This document shows, piece after piece, positions 1-5,066 of a stretch of 5,066 nucleotides of DNA. Made by a program: the position numbers and the translations under genes. The notes below the pieces were generated by a model. It saw only the letters and a list, made by a program, of their open reading frames with translations. It was not told the DNA's origin and ran no database searches. The DNA is taken from positions 1-5,066 of the forward strand of contig JAFMRP010000462.1 of NCBI GenBank assembly GCA_017354095.1. The letters are read 5' to 3'. This stretch comes from Ktedonobacteraceae bacterium (GTDB lineage: Bacteria; Chloroflexota; Ktedonobacteria; Ktedonobacterales; Ktedonobacteraceae). Each line of letters starts with the position of its first letter. The stretch's first letter is position 1.

Positions 1-312
1 CCCTATGTACAACTCTTGGGCCAGGCCCATATGCAGTGTATCTATGAAGAAGAAACGCCTGAGCGACTTTCCTCTTTGTTGCCCAATATACAACTGCTCA
101 TCAGCGTACCAGACCGTTATCAGAGCGTCCCGACCATTACAGCCGCCAATATTGCCCGAGGTAGTATGGGTCGTCACACCCCGCTTTTGATTTTTGACCT
201 GGCCATTCCCGCTTCTGTTGAAGAGCTAGCCGGTCTGCTCCCCGCAGTCTGTCTTTATACTTCGAACGATCTGCGCAGTATCTTAGCGCGGAAAGAGATG
301 AAAGCCTCCTGA
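1..312 (+). CDS. Glutamyl-tRNA reductase-like protein, C-terminal part (5' end outside window)
   Basis: The reading frame is open from the first base and ends at TGA 310-312, giving 103 visible residues. The stretch PLLIFDLAIP (181-210), followed by VEELAGLLPAVCLYTSNDLRSIL, matches the end of the NAD(P)-binding (shikimate/quinate dehydrogenase-like) domain of glutamyl-tRNA reductase. In HemA this region reads like PMLLVDIAVPRDVEPEV, then YLYSVDDLQSI. The preceding LLISVPDRYQSVPTI sits where HemA has its 'IIISSTASPLPII' strand. GluTR reduces glutamyl-tRNA to glutamate-1-semialdehyde, the first committed step of C5 tetrapyrrole synthesis. Two things are odd. The conserved PRD after the DxAxP strand is PAS here, and the protein stops about 8 residues after the DDL-like motif, so the helical dimerisation domain (100 or more residues in typical HemA) is absent. 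It may be a divergent or truncated HemA or a paralogue with another role. No gene symbol is given because the catalytic N-terminal domain is not in view. Family placement is from recalled motifs. Confidence 0.6.
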   Translation, partial: PYVQLLGQAHMQCIYEEETPERLSSLLPNIQLLISVPDRYQSVPTITAANIARGSMGRHTPLLIFDLAIPASVEELAGLLPAVCLYTSNDLRSILARKEMKAS

Positions 313-327
313 CTCGCACCCAGACAC

Positions 328-355
328 TTGACAGCATCGATAGCATAAACATAGT
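328..355 (+). promoter_or_regulatory. Putative sigma-70-type promoter for ispH
   Basis: A consensus -35 hexamer TTGACA lies at 328-333. After a 16-base spacer comes CATAGT at 350-355, which matches four of the six positions of TATAAT. The site falls just after the stop of the GluTR-like gene and would give a leader of roughly 50 bases before the ispH ATG, so ispH could be transcribed separately from the upstream gene. The -10 match is imperfect and the call rests on sequence pattern only. Confidence 0.4.
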
Positions 356-414
356 CTTTTTTCATTTCACTAAAGAGAGAAGCGCGGCTGCATGTTCAAT
401 ATAAAGAGGTTTGA

Positions 415-1299
415 ATGGAAGTCATCAAAATATCTCCACGCGGCTATTGTTATGGGGTAGTGGACGCGTTACAAATTGCGCGCCAGGCGGCAAAAGATGC
501 GACATTGCCGCGTCCGATCCATATTATTGGGCAGATTATCCATAACCAGCACGCTATTAATGAGCTCACAGCGATAGGTGTGGTGACGCTAGATGGTCCT
601 GACCGGTTCACGATTCTGGAGCAGGTCAAAGAGGGCACCGTCATCTTTACCGCGCACGGTGTCTCGCCTCAGGTGAAGCAGAGCGCGCGGGACCGAGGGC
701 TGCACTGCATCGACGCCACCTGTCCAGATGTCACCGTCACGCATGATCTTGTGCGCAGGTTGGTAGCTGAGGGATATTTTGTCATTTATATTGGCAAAAA
801 GGGGCATCCAGAGCCTGAGGGAGTGCTGGGAGAGATTCCTGGTCATGGAGTGCTGGTCGAGACGCTAGAAGATGTTGAGGGGCTCACCCTGACCGCCGAG
901 CAGGAAGCCAGAGTAGCTATTTCTACACAGACAACACTTTCCAAATGGGATACGCAGCGTGTTGTAGAGCGCATTCAAGAGCGTTACCCGCATGCCGAGG
1001 TACATATTGATATCTGTGCCGCCACCCAGAAGCGGCAGGAAGCGGTAGCCAGCCAGGCCAGGGGAGCGGACCTGACCATTGTGGTGGGTGATCCGCGGAG
1101 CAACAACACCAACCGCCTGGTACAGGTTTCCGAAGAGCTGGCGGGTGTTCCTGCTAAACGTATTGAAGATCTCTCGCAGCTTAATCTTGAATGGCTCAAG
1201 GGGAAAAAGCGTGTTGCCGTTACGGCTGGCGCGTCAACGCCCAGCCAGCTCACGCGTGAGGTGATCCGTTATCTCGAACAATACCAGGCCCCTGAATGA
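415..1299 (+). CDS. ispH: 4-hydroxy-3-methylbut-2-enyl diphosphate reductase (IspH/LytB)
   Basis: This is a complete gene of 294 residues, within the normal IspH range. IspH is the last enzyme of the MEP pathway: an iron-sulfur protein that reductively dehydroxylates HMBPP to IPP and DMAPP. The three cluster cysteines are C12 in PRGYCYGV, C103 in DATCPDVT and C201 in DICAATQKRQEAV. The substrate-site residues known from the E. coli enzyme are also present: H43 (IIHN), H81 (TAHGVSP), H131 and E133 (GHPEPEG), T174 (TQTTLS), S229 and N231 (RSNNTNR) and S274 (AGASTP). The start is set by ATG 415 with AAGAGG (404-409) five bases upstream. Wording such as PRGYCYGVVDA, TLPRPI, VIFTAHGVSP and IVVGDPRSNN is strikingly like the Bacillus-type IspH as I recall it; the C-terminus is somewhat shorter than in that type. 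It lies 102 bases after the GluTR-like gene on the same strand. A candidate promoter between them suggests at least partly independent expression. The protein should be cytosolic; no signal peptide is seen. Confidence 0.97.
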   Translation: MEVIKISPRGYCYGVVDALQIARQAAKDATLPRPIHIIGQIIHNQHAINELTAIGVVTLDGPDRFTILEQVKEGTVIFTAHGVSPQVKQSARDRGLHCIDATCPDVTVTHDLVRRLVAEGYFVIYIGKKGHPEPEGVLGEIPGHGVLVETLEDVEGLTLTAEQEARVAISTQTTLSKWDTQRVVERIQERYPHAEVHIDICAATQKRQEAVASQARGADLTIVVGDPRSNNTNRLVQVSEELAGVPAKRIEDLSQLNLEWLKGKKRVAVTAGASTPSQLTREVIRYLEQYQAPE

Positions 1300-1350
1300 A
1301 GAGCCAGCAGCAGCGGCAAAAAGGGCAATGTATGATCCTGGTTTATCTAT

Positions 1351-1659
1351 TTATGAGCCAGTTGAGCGGCAGGCTTTAATCAGCTGCATTGCCTGTTCAT
1401 GTGCATCCAGGTGTTCCAGCGTCACCAGTTGTTGAAAGATCACGTGGCGAAGCAAGTTGCAACGAAACTCAAAAATCCACTCTTCTTTTGGCCGTGGGCC
1501 AAGTTCTAGTTTACGAAGCTTCAGGGCGAATAGTGCCAGCCGCAAAAGTTCAAAGCTGCGTTTCTGCTCTTCCGTTTGGAGTGTGCAGCGGGCGGGGAAG
1601 TTCGCTAGCAGGAACTTCTCTGATTGTCGTCCCGCGCTCCAGCCTGAATCCAGAGTCAT
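1351..1659 (-). CDS. Small hypothetical protein, 102 residues
   Basis: I do not recognise this gene. It reads on the minus strand from ATG (1659-1657) to TAA (1353-1351). The start is chosen because AGGAGG lies eight bases upstream; the frame stays open a little further to a TTG at 1680, which would place the Shine-Dalgarno inside the coding sequence. The product starts MTLDSGWSAGRQSEK and looks soluble, with no signal peptide or membrane segment. Residues about 30-53 form a Leu-rich, charged stretch (FELLRLALFALKLRKLEL) likely to be an amphipathic helix. A second helical stretch runs from about 59 to 96 (EEWIFEFRCNLLRHVIFQQL and onward). Cysteines are at 25, 67 and 97, with no obvious metal-binding spacing. 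It converges with ispH, leaving 51 bases between the two stops, and diverges from yajQ. Two plus-strand frames overlap it, but neither has a comparable ribosome binding site. It may be a lineage-specific gene; function unknown. Confidence 0.6.
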   Translation of the reverse strand: MTLDSGWSAGRQSEKFLLANFPARCTLQTEEQKRSFELLRLALFALKLRKLELGPRPKEEWIFEFRCNLLRHVIFQQLVTLEHLDAHEQAMQLIKACRSTGS

Positions 1660-1667
1660 GTGGTGGT

Positions 1668-1673
1668 CCTCCT
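1668..1673 (-). promoter_or_regulatory. Ribosome binding site of the small hypothetical gene
   Basis: The plus strand reads CCTCCT, so the minus strand carries a perfect AGGAGG with eight bases between it and ATG 1659-1657. It is the strongest Shine-Dalgarno in the window. It fixes the start codon and is the main reason to treat the 102-codon frame as a real gene. Confidence 0.7.
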
Positions 1674-1802
1674 CTCGCAAAGGAGCAGAGCTTCTGAAAT
1701 GGCTGTGCTCATTCGTAATCGTCTATCTAGACTCTAACTATCAATCGGATAAATTTCCATTAAGGATAGGTTGATATATGGTAATGAAACGAAGCAGTGT
1801 GG

Positions 1803-1852
1803 ATCGATTTTCGATACCAGGGCATGCCATCGTGTTCCATGGTCGCCTGCCC
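1803..1852 (+). repeat. Two adjacent inverted repeats in the presumed yajQ leader
   Basis: The first is ATCGA (1803-1807) and TCGAT (1811-1815) with a three-base loop. The second pairs GGGCA (1820-1824) with TGCCC (1848-1852). Nested inside it, GCCAT (1826-1830) faces ATGGT (1839-1843), counting one G-T pair, and the palindrome GGCATGCC overlaps the left arm. There is no run of T after either repeat, so they do not look like intrinsic terminators. If transcription starts near 1780 they would fold in the 5' leader of yajQ; otherwise they could be protein binding sites. Arms this short can also occur by chance. Confidence 0.3.
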
Positions 1853-1964
1853 ACTTGGGGGATAGAGTGGCAAACAGGAGTGAAATGAGTTACAATGCCA
1901 GAAAAGAAAAACTCCTGGTGTTTAGCCAATTGGTACTGAATAGAGAGGTGGAGAAAGGATTCCG

Positions 1965-2459
1965 ATGGCAGGTGAGTGTTCATTTGATATAGTTTCGCAG
2001 TTCGACGAGCAGGAGCTTGTCAATGCGATTGACCAGACGCGTCGAGAAGTGCAGACGCGTTATGATCTGAAAGACACGAAGACAGAGATTGTACAAAACA
2101 AAGATAATATCACGATTGTGACCGCGAGTGCGCTCTCTCTAAAGGGGGTGCGTGACATTCTGGAATCGAAAGCGGTGCGTCGGGGTCTTTCGATCAAGAT
2201 CTTCAAGCCGGGGAAAGAGGAAGATGCGGCTGGAGGTCGGGTGCGTCAGGTCATCCAGCTACAGCAGGGGATAAGTCAGGACCAGGCCAAGGAACTGAGC
2301 AAGATGGTGCGAGAGGCGTATCCCAAGATACGAGCGCAGATCCAGGGTGACGCGGTGCGGGTTATGGGCAAGAGCCGAGACGATCTTCAGGCCGTCATCA
2401 GCCTGCTGAAGCAGAAGGATTATCCTTTGCCGTTGCAATTTATTAACTATCGTGGATAG
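1965..2459 (+). CDS. yajQ: YajQ family (UPF0234) nucleotide-binding protein
   Basis: This is a complete gene of 164 residues; E. coli YajQ has about 163. ATG 1965 is preceded by AAAGGA (1954-1959) with a five-base spacer. Family landmarks are clear. SFDIVS stands at residues 6-11, after a slightly longer MAGEC N-terminus. REVQTRYDLKDTKTE (27-41) corresponds to the first helix and strand. LKQGI of E. coli appears as LQQGI (99-103). The highly conserved AQIQGDAVRVMGKSRDDLQ occupies 124-142, and the protein ends QFINYRG where E. coli has QFKNFRD. YajQ proteins are small cytosolic proteins with two ferredoxin-like half domains. Members have been reported to bind nucleotides or RNA, and a Xanthomonas member binds cyclic di-GMP and works with a transcription regulator. 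Which of these applies here cannot be told from sequence. The gene is transcribed away from the small minus-strand gene and lies 246 bases before the TPR gene, with no clear terminator between. Confidence 0.95.
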   Translation: MAGECSFDIVSQFDEQELVNAIDQTRREVQTRYDLKDTKTEIVQNKDNITIVTASALSLKGVRDILESKAVRRGLSIKIFKPGKEEDAAGGRVRQVIQLQQGISQDQAKELSKMVREAYPKIRAQIQGDAVRVMGKSRDDLQAVISLLKQKDYPLPLQFINYRG

Positions 2460-2501
2460 ACAGCGGCATATTTAATTGCTGTTTCGCTCGACTTGTTTCC
2501 C

Positions 2502-2530
2502 GGTGTACTAAATGAGGTACTTTAGTACCA
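2502..2530. repeat. Overlapping inverted repeats after yajQ
   Basis: GTACTAAA (2505-2512) and TTTAGTAC (2521-2528) form a perfect 8-base inverted repeat with an 8-base centre. Within its right half GGTACT and AGTACC (2516-2529) make a second 6-base inverted repeat, so two alternative pairings share the TTTAGTAC arm. GTAC thus appears at 2505, 2517 and 2525, and again at 2559. The following bases are A-rich (AAAAG), not T-rich, so a standard terminator for yajQ is not supported. The symmetry and lack of coding role fit an operator or an unusual 3' structure. Function is not known. Confidence 0.4.
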
Positions 2531-2554
2531 AAAGAAGTGCCCGCATAGCAGAAT

Positions 2555-2599
2555 TGTAGTACGCTAACCGTAACCGGACTACAGTAACATTGCGGGTTA
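2555..2599. repeat. Inverted repeat and tandem hexamer upstream of the TPR gene
   Basis: TGTAGT (2555-2560) and ACTACA (2578-2583) are inverted copies with a 17-base centre. The centre carries TAACCG twice in tandem (2565-2576). A reverse-oriented GGTTA follows at 2595-2599. Together with the repeats at 2502-2530, this makes the 246-base gap before the TPR gene unusually rich in symmetric elements. I found no convincing -35/-10 promoter in the gap, so the link to regulation is an inference. Confidence 0.3.
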
Positions 2600-2705
2600 T
2601 GTGTCTTTGCGCGTTTTAAGCGTGCGGGCCACACCATCTATATCTCGCATCTGTCAGTTTTGCGCTATGTTTTTCAGCGCACGCATTCAAGAAAGTGAAC
2701 CTTGC

Positions 2706-5066
2706 ATGCCAGGGAACCAGCAAGTTTTCAGCGCGGCCATGAGTGCGGCCGAGCGTCATCGTTGGGATAGCAATTGGGAGGAGGCCAATCGAGAGTATCA
2801 GAAGGCTCTCAAGGAGTTCCCGGAAGATGCAGCGGCGCGCAGTGGTCTGGGTTTCTGTCACATGCAGACGAAGAACTGGCAGCAGGCCCTCAGTGAGTAC
2901 GAGTATGTGCTGCAGCGTGATTCGAGCAATGTCATCGCGCTAAGCAAGACGGCGGAATTGTACGGCATCCTCAACAGGCGTGAGGATGCATATAGTGCAT
3001 ATCTGCATCTGGCGGATCTTTATTCGCAGGCTGGCCAGGGTGCGCGTGCGGAAGCCGCCTGGCAGAAAGCGGTTCAATTATCGCCTGGCAACCCTGAGCC
3101 ACATGAGCGGCTAGCCAGCTATTACTTTGAAAAAAAAGACATTGTGGCGATGATTCAACAGCGCCTCGCCGCCGCGCAAGGATATCTTCTACGCAACGAG
3201 CCAGGGCCCGCACGTATACAATGTGAAGAGGTCCTGAGGGCAGATAGCGGTAACATCCAGGCGCAACAGTTGCTGGCGAGAATTCTGGGTGGGGATTCTG
3301 GCGGGCAGGGAGAGATGGAGACCAGAGTGGCGGGAACGAATGCGCCTCAGATCAGCAGTTCAGGCTATATGATGAACAGAGCACCTGCGGCTGGCGGTTC
3401 GATTGAGAACAAGTCTATCACTGATAGCGTAACATCAGGTAATACAAGCGGAGGGAATACTGGCATCATGGGTAACATGGGTAGCGCGGGCAATTATGGT
3501 GGGGTCGGCAATTCTGGTCCGGCCTCAACGATGACCGGGGCTGGCGGGATGAATCCTGCCCCGCATAAACGCATCACAGCCAGCCAGGTCACAGAGGTAC
3601 TGAAGCAAGCGCAGATGTATCAGGAGCAACGTCGTTTCAATGATGCTATCGACCTCTGTGAGCAAATCCTGGAAAGTGGTTTTGACCGGCCAGACGCGCG
3701 TTATTTCCTGGGCTGGCTTTATCAGGAGCAGCAGCGTTGGGATGAAGCAATCCGGCAGTTTCAGCATCTTTTGAACGATCCCGACTACGCGCTTTCCTGT
3801 TACTATGCATTAGGACAGTGTTACAGAGCGCAAGGTGACTTACGCTCCGCGACGGTCCACTTTGATGAAGCGGTTGATCGTGTTAATCTTGACGCGTTGA
3901 CTCTAGAGGAGTCGGATCAGCTAGTCCAGCTTTGCCAGGAGGCAGCCGAGGCTCACCGTATGCTGGGTGAGCAAGAACAGGCGCTTACAGTCTACAATGC
4001 GCTGCTTGGTTTTTTGCGCAGCCGGGGCTGGCATGATAAAGTGGCCCAGGTTGAATATATGCTTCAGCAGGCGCAGGGTGCGCCCTCGCGACCGATTACC
4101 CCGCCAACCGCTAACGTGCCGCAAGCGCCGGGTGGAGAGCAAACCGTGATCCAGCGGCCCTACCAGGACTCCATCTCCGACGCGGCAACCATGGCCTTTA
4201 ATGCCTCTATGATGCAGCAGCAACAGCAGAGTATGCCACCGCAGCAGCAAGCTATGCCGCCACAGCAGCAGGGTATGCAGCAGCCCTCGGTTAGTACTTC
4301 GGGGGAGTTACCTGACTGGCTTACAGGTATACTCAGCGAATCCGGAAAAACGCAGGCGGCGCCCCCAACCGCGCAGCCGCAGCCGCCCGCCAATGTTATG
4401 CCACCCGCGCCAGCGGAAGTGCCTCCTCCGCCACCGCCTGCCGCATCCGATTGGCTTACAGAAGGGCCTCAACAGGCGTCGCAGGCTCCGCAGGCACCAC
4501 AAGTACCACCGGCTCCGCAGGGGCCAACTGGTCCATTAGCTTCAGGACCACTCGCAGGTCAGCAGGCATCTGGTTCTATGGCGCAGGTACCCGGTCCGAC
4601 GGCACCGCCGCCACCTGCCCAGGCGCCGGCACCGCCACCACCCGCCGCTGCACCCCAGCCAGACGCATCTACGTACCTGGTTATGCCGCAGCCGGAGAGG
4701 CAAACGCAGGCCGCAAAGCCCAACGCAGAAGATCTGCTCAGCCAGATGTCTGGCAGCAGGGATCATTTGCGAGATGCTGCCGAGCCAGTGCTAGCCAGCA
4801 CCGCTGATCTGCCAGAAAGTGTACGTGGGCAAGTTGTGCGGTCCATGCAGGATATTCAGAAATACATTGACCACGGCCTGCTGACCTCGGCCACGGAAGA
4901 ATGCCTGCGTGTCATCGATATCGCGCCGCAGTACCTGGACGTACACCAGGTACTCTGCGAAATCTATGTGCGCCAGGGCAAGATAGAGCAGGCCGTCACC
5001 AAGTACGCCATACTGGTTGATACGTATGTTGTTAATGGGCGCACTGATGATGCCATCGCGACCTAT
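2706..5066 (+). CDS. Large modular tetratricopeptide repeat protein (3' end outside window)
   Basis: The frame runs from ATG 2706 to the last base without a stop, giving 787 residues, and is unfinished. The first TPR block (about 13-190) has typical A/B helix pairs such as WEEANREYQKALKEFPEDAA and NWQQALSEYEYVLQRDSSN. A Gly/Asn/Ser/Met-rich linker fills about 195-289. The second TPR block (about 290-457) includes RFNDAIDLCEQILESG, RWDEAIRQFQHLL and EQALTVYNALLGF. A long Pro/Gln/Ala-rich linker spans about 458-675. A third TPR block begins near 705 (SATEECLRVIDIAPQYLDVH, KIEQAVTKYAILVDTY) and is cut at GRTDDAIATY. No signal peptide or membrane helix is visible, so it is probably cytosolic. TPR arrays bind partner proteins, so a scaffold role is likely, but the partner is unknown. 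The start is uncertain: an in-frame ATG at 2667 lacks a ribosome binding site, while 2706 has only a weak GAAAGTGA (2691-2698) before it. No enzymatic domain is visible in this part. Confidence 0.9.
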   Translation, partial: MPGNQQVFSAAMSAAERHRWDSNWEEANREYQKALKEFPEDAAARSGLGFCHMQTKNWQQALSEYEYVLQRDSSNVIALSKTAELYGILNRREDAYSAYLHLADLYSQAGQGARAEAAWQKAVQLSPGNPEPHERLASYYFEKKDIVAMIQQRLAAAQGYLLRNEPGPARIQCEEVLRADSGNIQAQQLLARILGGDSGGQGEMETRVAGTNAPQISSSGYMMNRAPAAGGSIENKSITDSVTSGNTSGGNTGIMGNMGSAGNYGGVGNSGPASTMTGAGGMNPAPHKRITASQVTEVLKQAQMYQEQRRFNDAIDLCEQILESGFDRPDARYFLGWLYQEQQRWDEAIRQFQHLLNDPDYALSCYYALGQCYRAQGDLRSATVHFDEAVDRVNLDALTLEESDQLVQLCQEAAEAHRMLGEQEQALTVYNALLGFLRSRGWHDKVAQVEYMLQQAQGAPSRPITPPTANVPQAPGGEQTVIQRPYQDSISDAATMAFNASMMQQQQQSMPPQQQAMPPQQQGMQQPSVSTSGELPDWLTGILSESGKTQAAPPTAQPQPPANVMPPAPAEVPPPPPPAASDWLTEGPQQASQAPQAPQVPPAPQGPTGPLASGPLAGQQASGSMAQVPGPTAPPPPAQAPAPPPPAAAPQPDASTYLVMPQPERQTQAAKPNAEDLLSQMSGSRDHLRDAAEPVLASTADLPESVRGQVVRSMQDIQKYIDHGLLTSATEECLRVIDIAPQYLDVHQVLCEIYVRQGKIEQAVTKYAILVDTYVVNGRTDDAIATY
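3288..3572 (+). other. Gly/Asn/Ser-rich linker within the TPR protein
   Basis: Residues about 195-289 separate the first and second TPR blocks. The core, about 245-282, is made almost entirely of Gly, Asn, Ser, Thr and Met in short irregular units such as SGNTSGGNTG, MGNMGSAGNYGG and VGNSGPAS. It is predicted to be disordered and lacks Pro/Gln richness, unlike the second linker. Its length and composition suggest a flexible spacer that lets the two TPR blocks move independently. Confidence 0.6.
4077..4730 (+). other. Pro/Gln/Ala-rich linker with paired DWLT motifs within the TPR protein
   Basis: Residues about 458-675 are low in aliphatic residues and rich in Pro, Gln and Ala, with polyproline runs (PPPPPP near 575-580, PPPP and APAPPPP near 635-650). 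Two short hydrophobic islands stand out: GELPDWLTGIL with D537-T540 (4314-4325) and AASDWLTEG with D582-T585 (4449-4460), 45 residues apart. Conserved aromatic islands in an otherwise disordered stretch are typical of short linear binding motifs. That role is inferred, not shown. Confidence 0.55.
4221..4277 (+). repeat. In-frame 21-base tandem repeat coding QQQxMPP
   Basis: The DNA contains about 2.7 copies of a 21-base unit: 4221-4241, 4242-4262 and a partial copy 4263-4277. The encoded units are QQQSMPP, QQQAMPP and QQQGM, residues 506-524 of the TPR protein, preceded by two further Gln codons. Because the period is a multiple of three, gain or loss of a unit keeps the frame. Variable codons (CAA/CAG, CCA/CCG, AGT/GCT/GGT) show the copies have diverged, so this is not a very recent duplication. 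Confidence 0.75.

Larger units (their letters stand above)
1660..1964. other. Divergent intergenic region upstream of the small gene and yajQ
   Basis: These 305 bases separate the minus-strand small gene from yajQ and must hold the promoters of both unless transcription enters from outside. No clear -35/-10 pair was found for either direction. The best plus-strand hint is an extended -10-like TGATATATG at 1772-1780, about 185 bases before yajQ, without a good -35. The short frames crossing this region begin at unconvincing starts and resemble no known protein. Two inverted repeats lie at 1803-1852 and are listed separately. The yajQ ribosome binding site is AAAGGA at 1954-1959. Confidence 0.6.

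Noticed and set aside
1300..1350. Bidirectional terminator between the convergent ispH and small gene
   Set aside because: The 51 bases contain no inverted repeat with a T run on either strand.
1389..1774. Two overlapping plus-strand frames of about 100 codons opposite the small hypothetical gene
   Set aside because: Neither has a good ribosome binding site or recognisable content, and the minus-strand frame has a perfect AGGAGG at the right distance.
1741..1983. Minus-strand frame of 80 codons overlapping the yajQ start
   Set aside because: It has no supported start, no recognisable protein features, and overlaps the well-supported 5' end of yajQ.
2502..2530. Intrinsic terminator for yajQ
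   Set aside because: The inverted repeat is AT-rich in its stem and is followed by A residues rather than a T run, so it does not meet the usual pattern.
2667..2705. Earlier in-frame ATG adding 13 residues to the TPR protein
   Set aside because: No purine-rich ribosome binding site precedes 2667, and the added residues are not part of a TPR helix; the choice of 2706 is still only moderately secure.
4160..4393. Minus-strand frame giving a Cys-rich peptide with repeated CCCGGI units
   Set aside because: It is the antisense of the CAG/CCG-rich linker of the TPR gene; the Cys runs are the reverse reading of Gln codons and there is no supporting start context.
4451..4807. Plus-strand frame of 118 codons rich in Gly, Thr, Ala and Arg
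   Set aside because: It lies wholly inside the TPR frame, which is the one with recognisable repeats; its composition is the shifted reading of the Pro/Gln linker.

Overview
The window looks like chromosomal DNA of a free-living bacterium of roughly balanced base composition. The mix of a Firmicutes-style IspH, a YajQ-family protein and a very large TPR protein with Pro/Gln-rich linkers would suit a Chloroflexota lineage such as the Ktedonobacteria. That assignment is an inference from gene style; the window holds no rRNA or other phylogenetic marker. No tRNA, rRNA, CRISPR array, transposase or phage gene was seen.

Layout: (1) 1-312, + strand: the C-terminal end of a glutamyl-tRNA reductase-like protein, cut by the window start. 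It stops just where the usual dimerisation domain should begin. (2) 313-414: a short gap with a plausible sigma-70-type promoter and a good Shine-Dalgarno for the next gene. (3) 415-1299, +: complete ispH, the last enzyme of the MEP isoprenoid pathway, with all three cluster cysteines and the known active-site residues. (4) 1351-1659, -: a small unrecognised gene of 102 codons, convergent with ispH, supported by a perfect AGGAGG. (5) 1660-1964: a divergent intergenic region with two small inverted repeats ahead of yajQ. (6) 1965-2459, +: complete yajQ (UPF0234). (7) 2460-2705: a gap with a cluster of short inverted and direct repeats. (8) 2706 to the window end, +: at least 787 codons of a modular TPR protein, open at the right edge. 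It has three TPR blocks joined by a Gly/Asn/Ser-rich linker and a long Pro/Gln/Ala-rich linker that carries two DWLT motifs and a QQQxMPP tandem repeat.

The first two genes both touch tetrapyrrole or isoprenoid precursor supply, but ispH seems able to be transcribed on its own. Nothing in the sequence ties yajQ functionally to the TPR gene beyond same-strand adjacency, and a 246-base gap separates them. The points most worth a second look are the GluTR-like protein without a dimerisation domain, the architecture of the TPR protein, and the small orphan gene with the strong ribosome binding site. I see no clear sign of a wholly new multi-gene system here.
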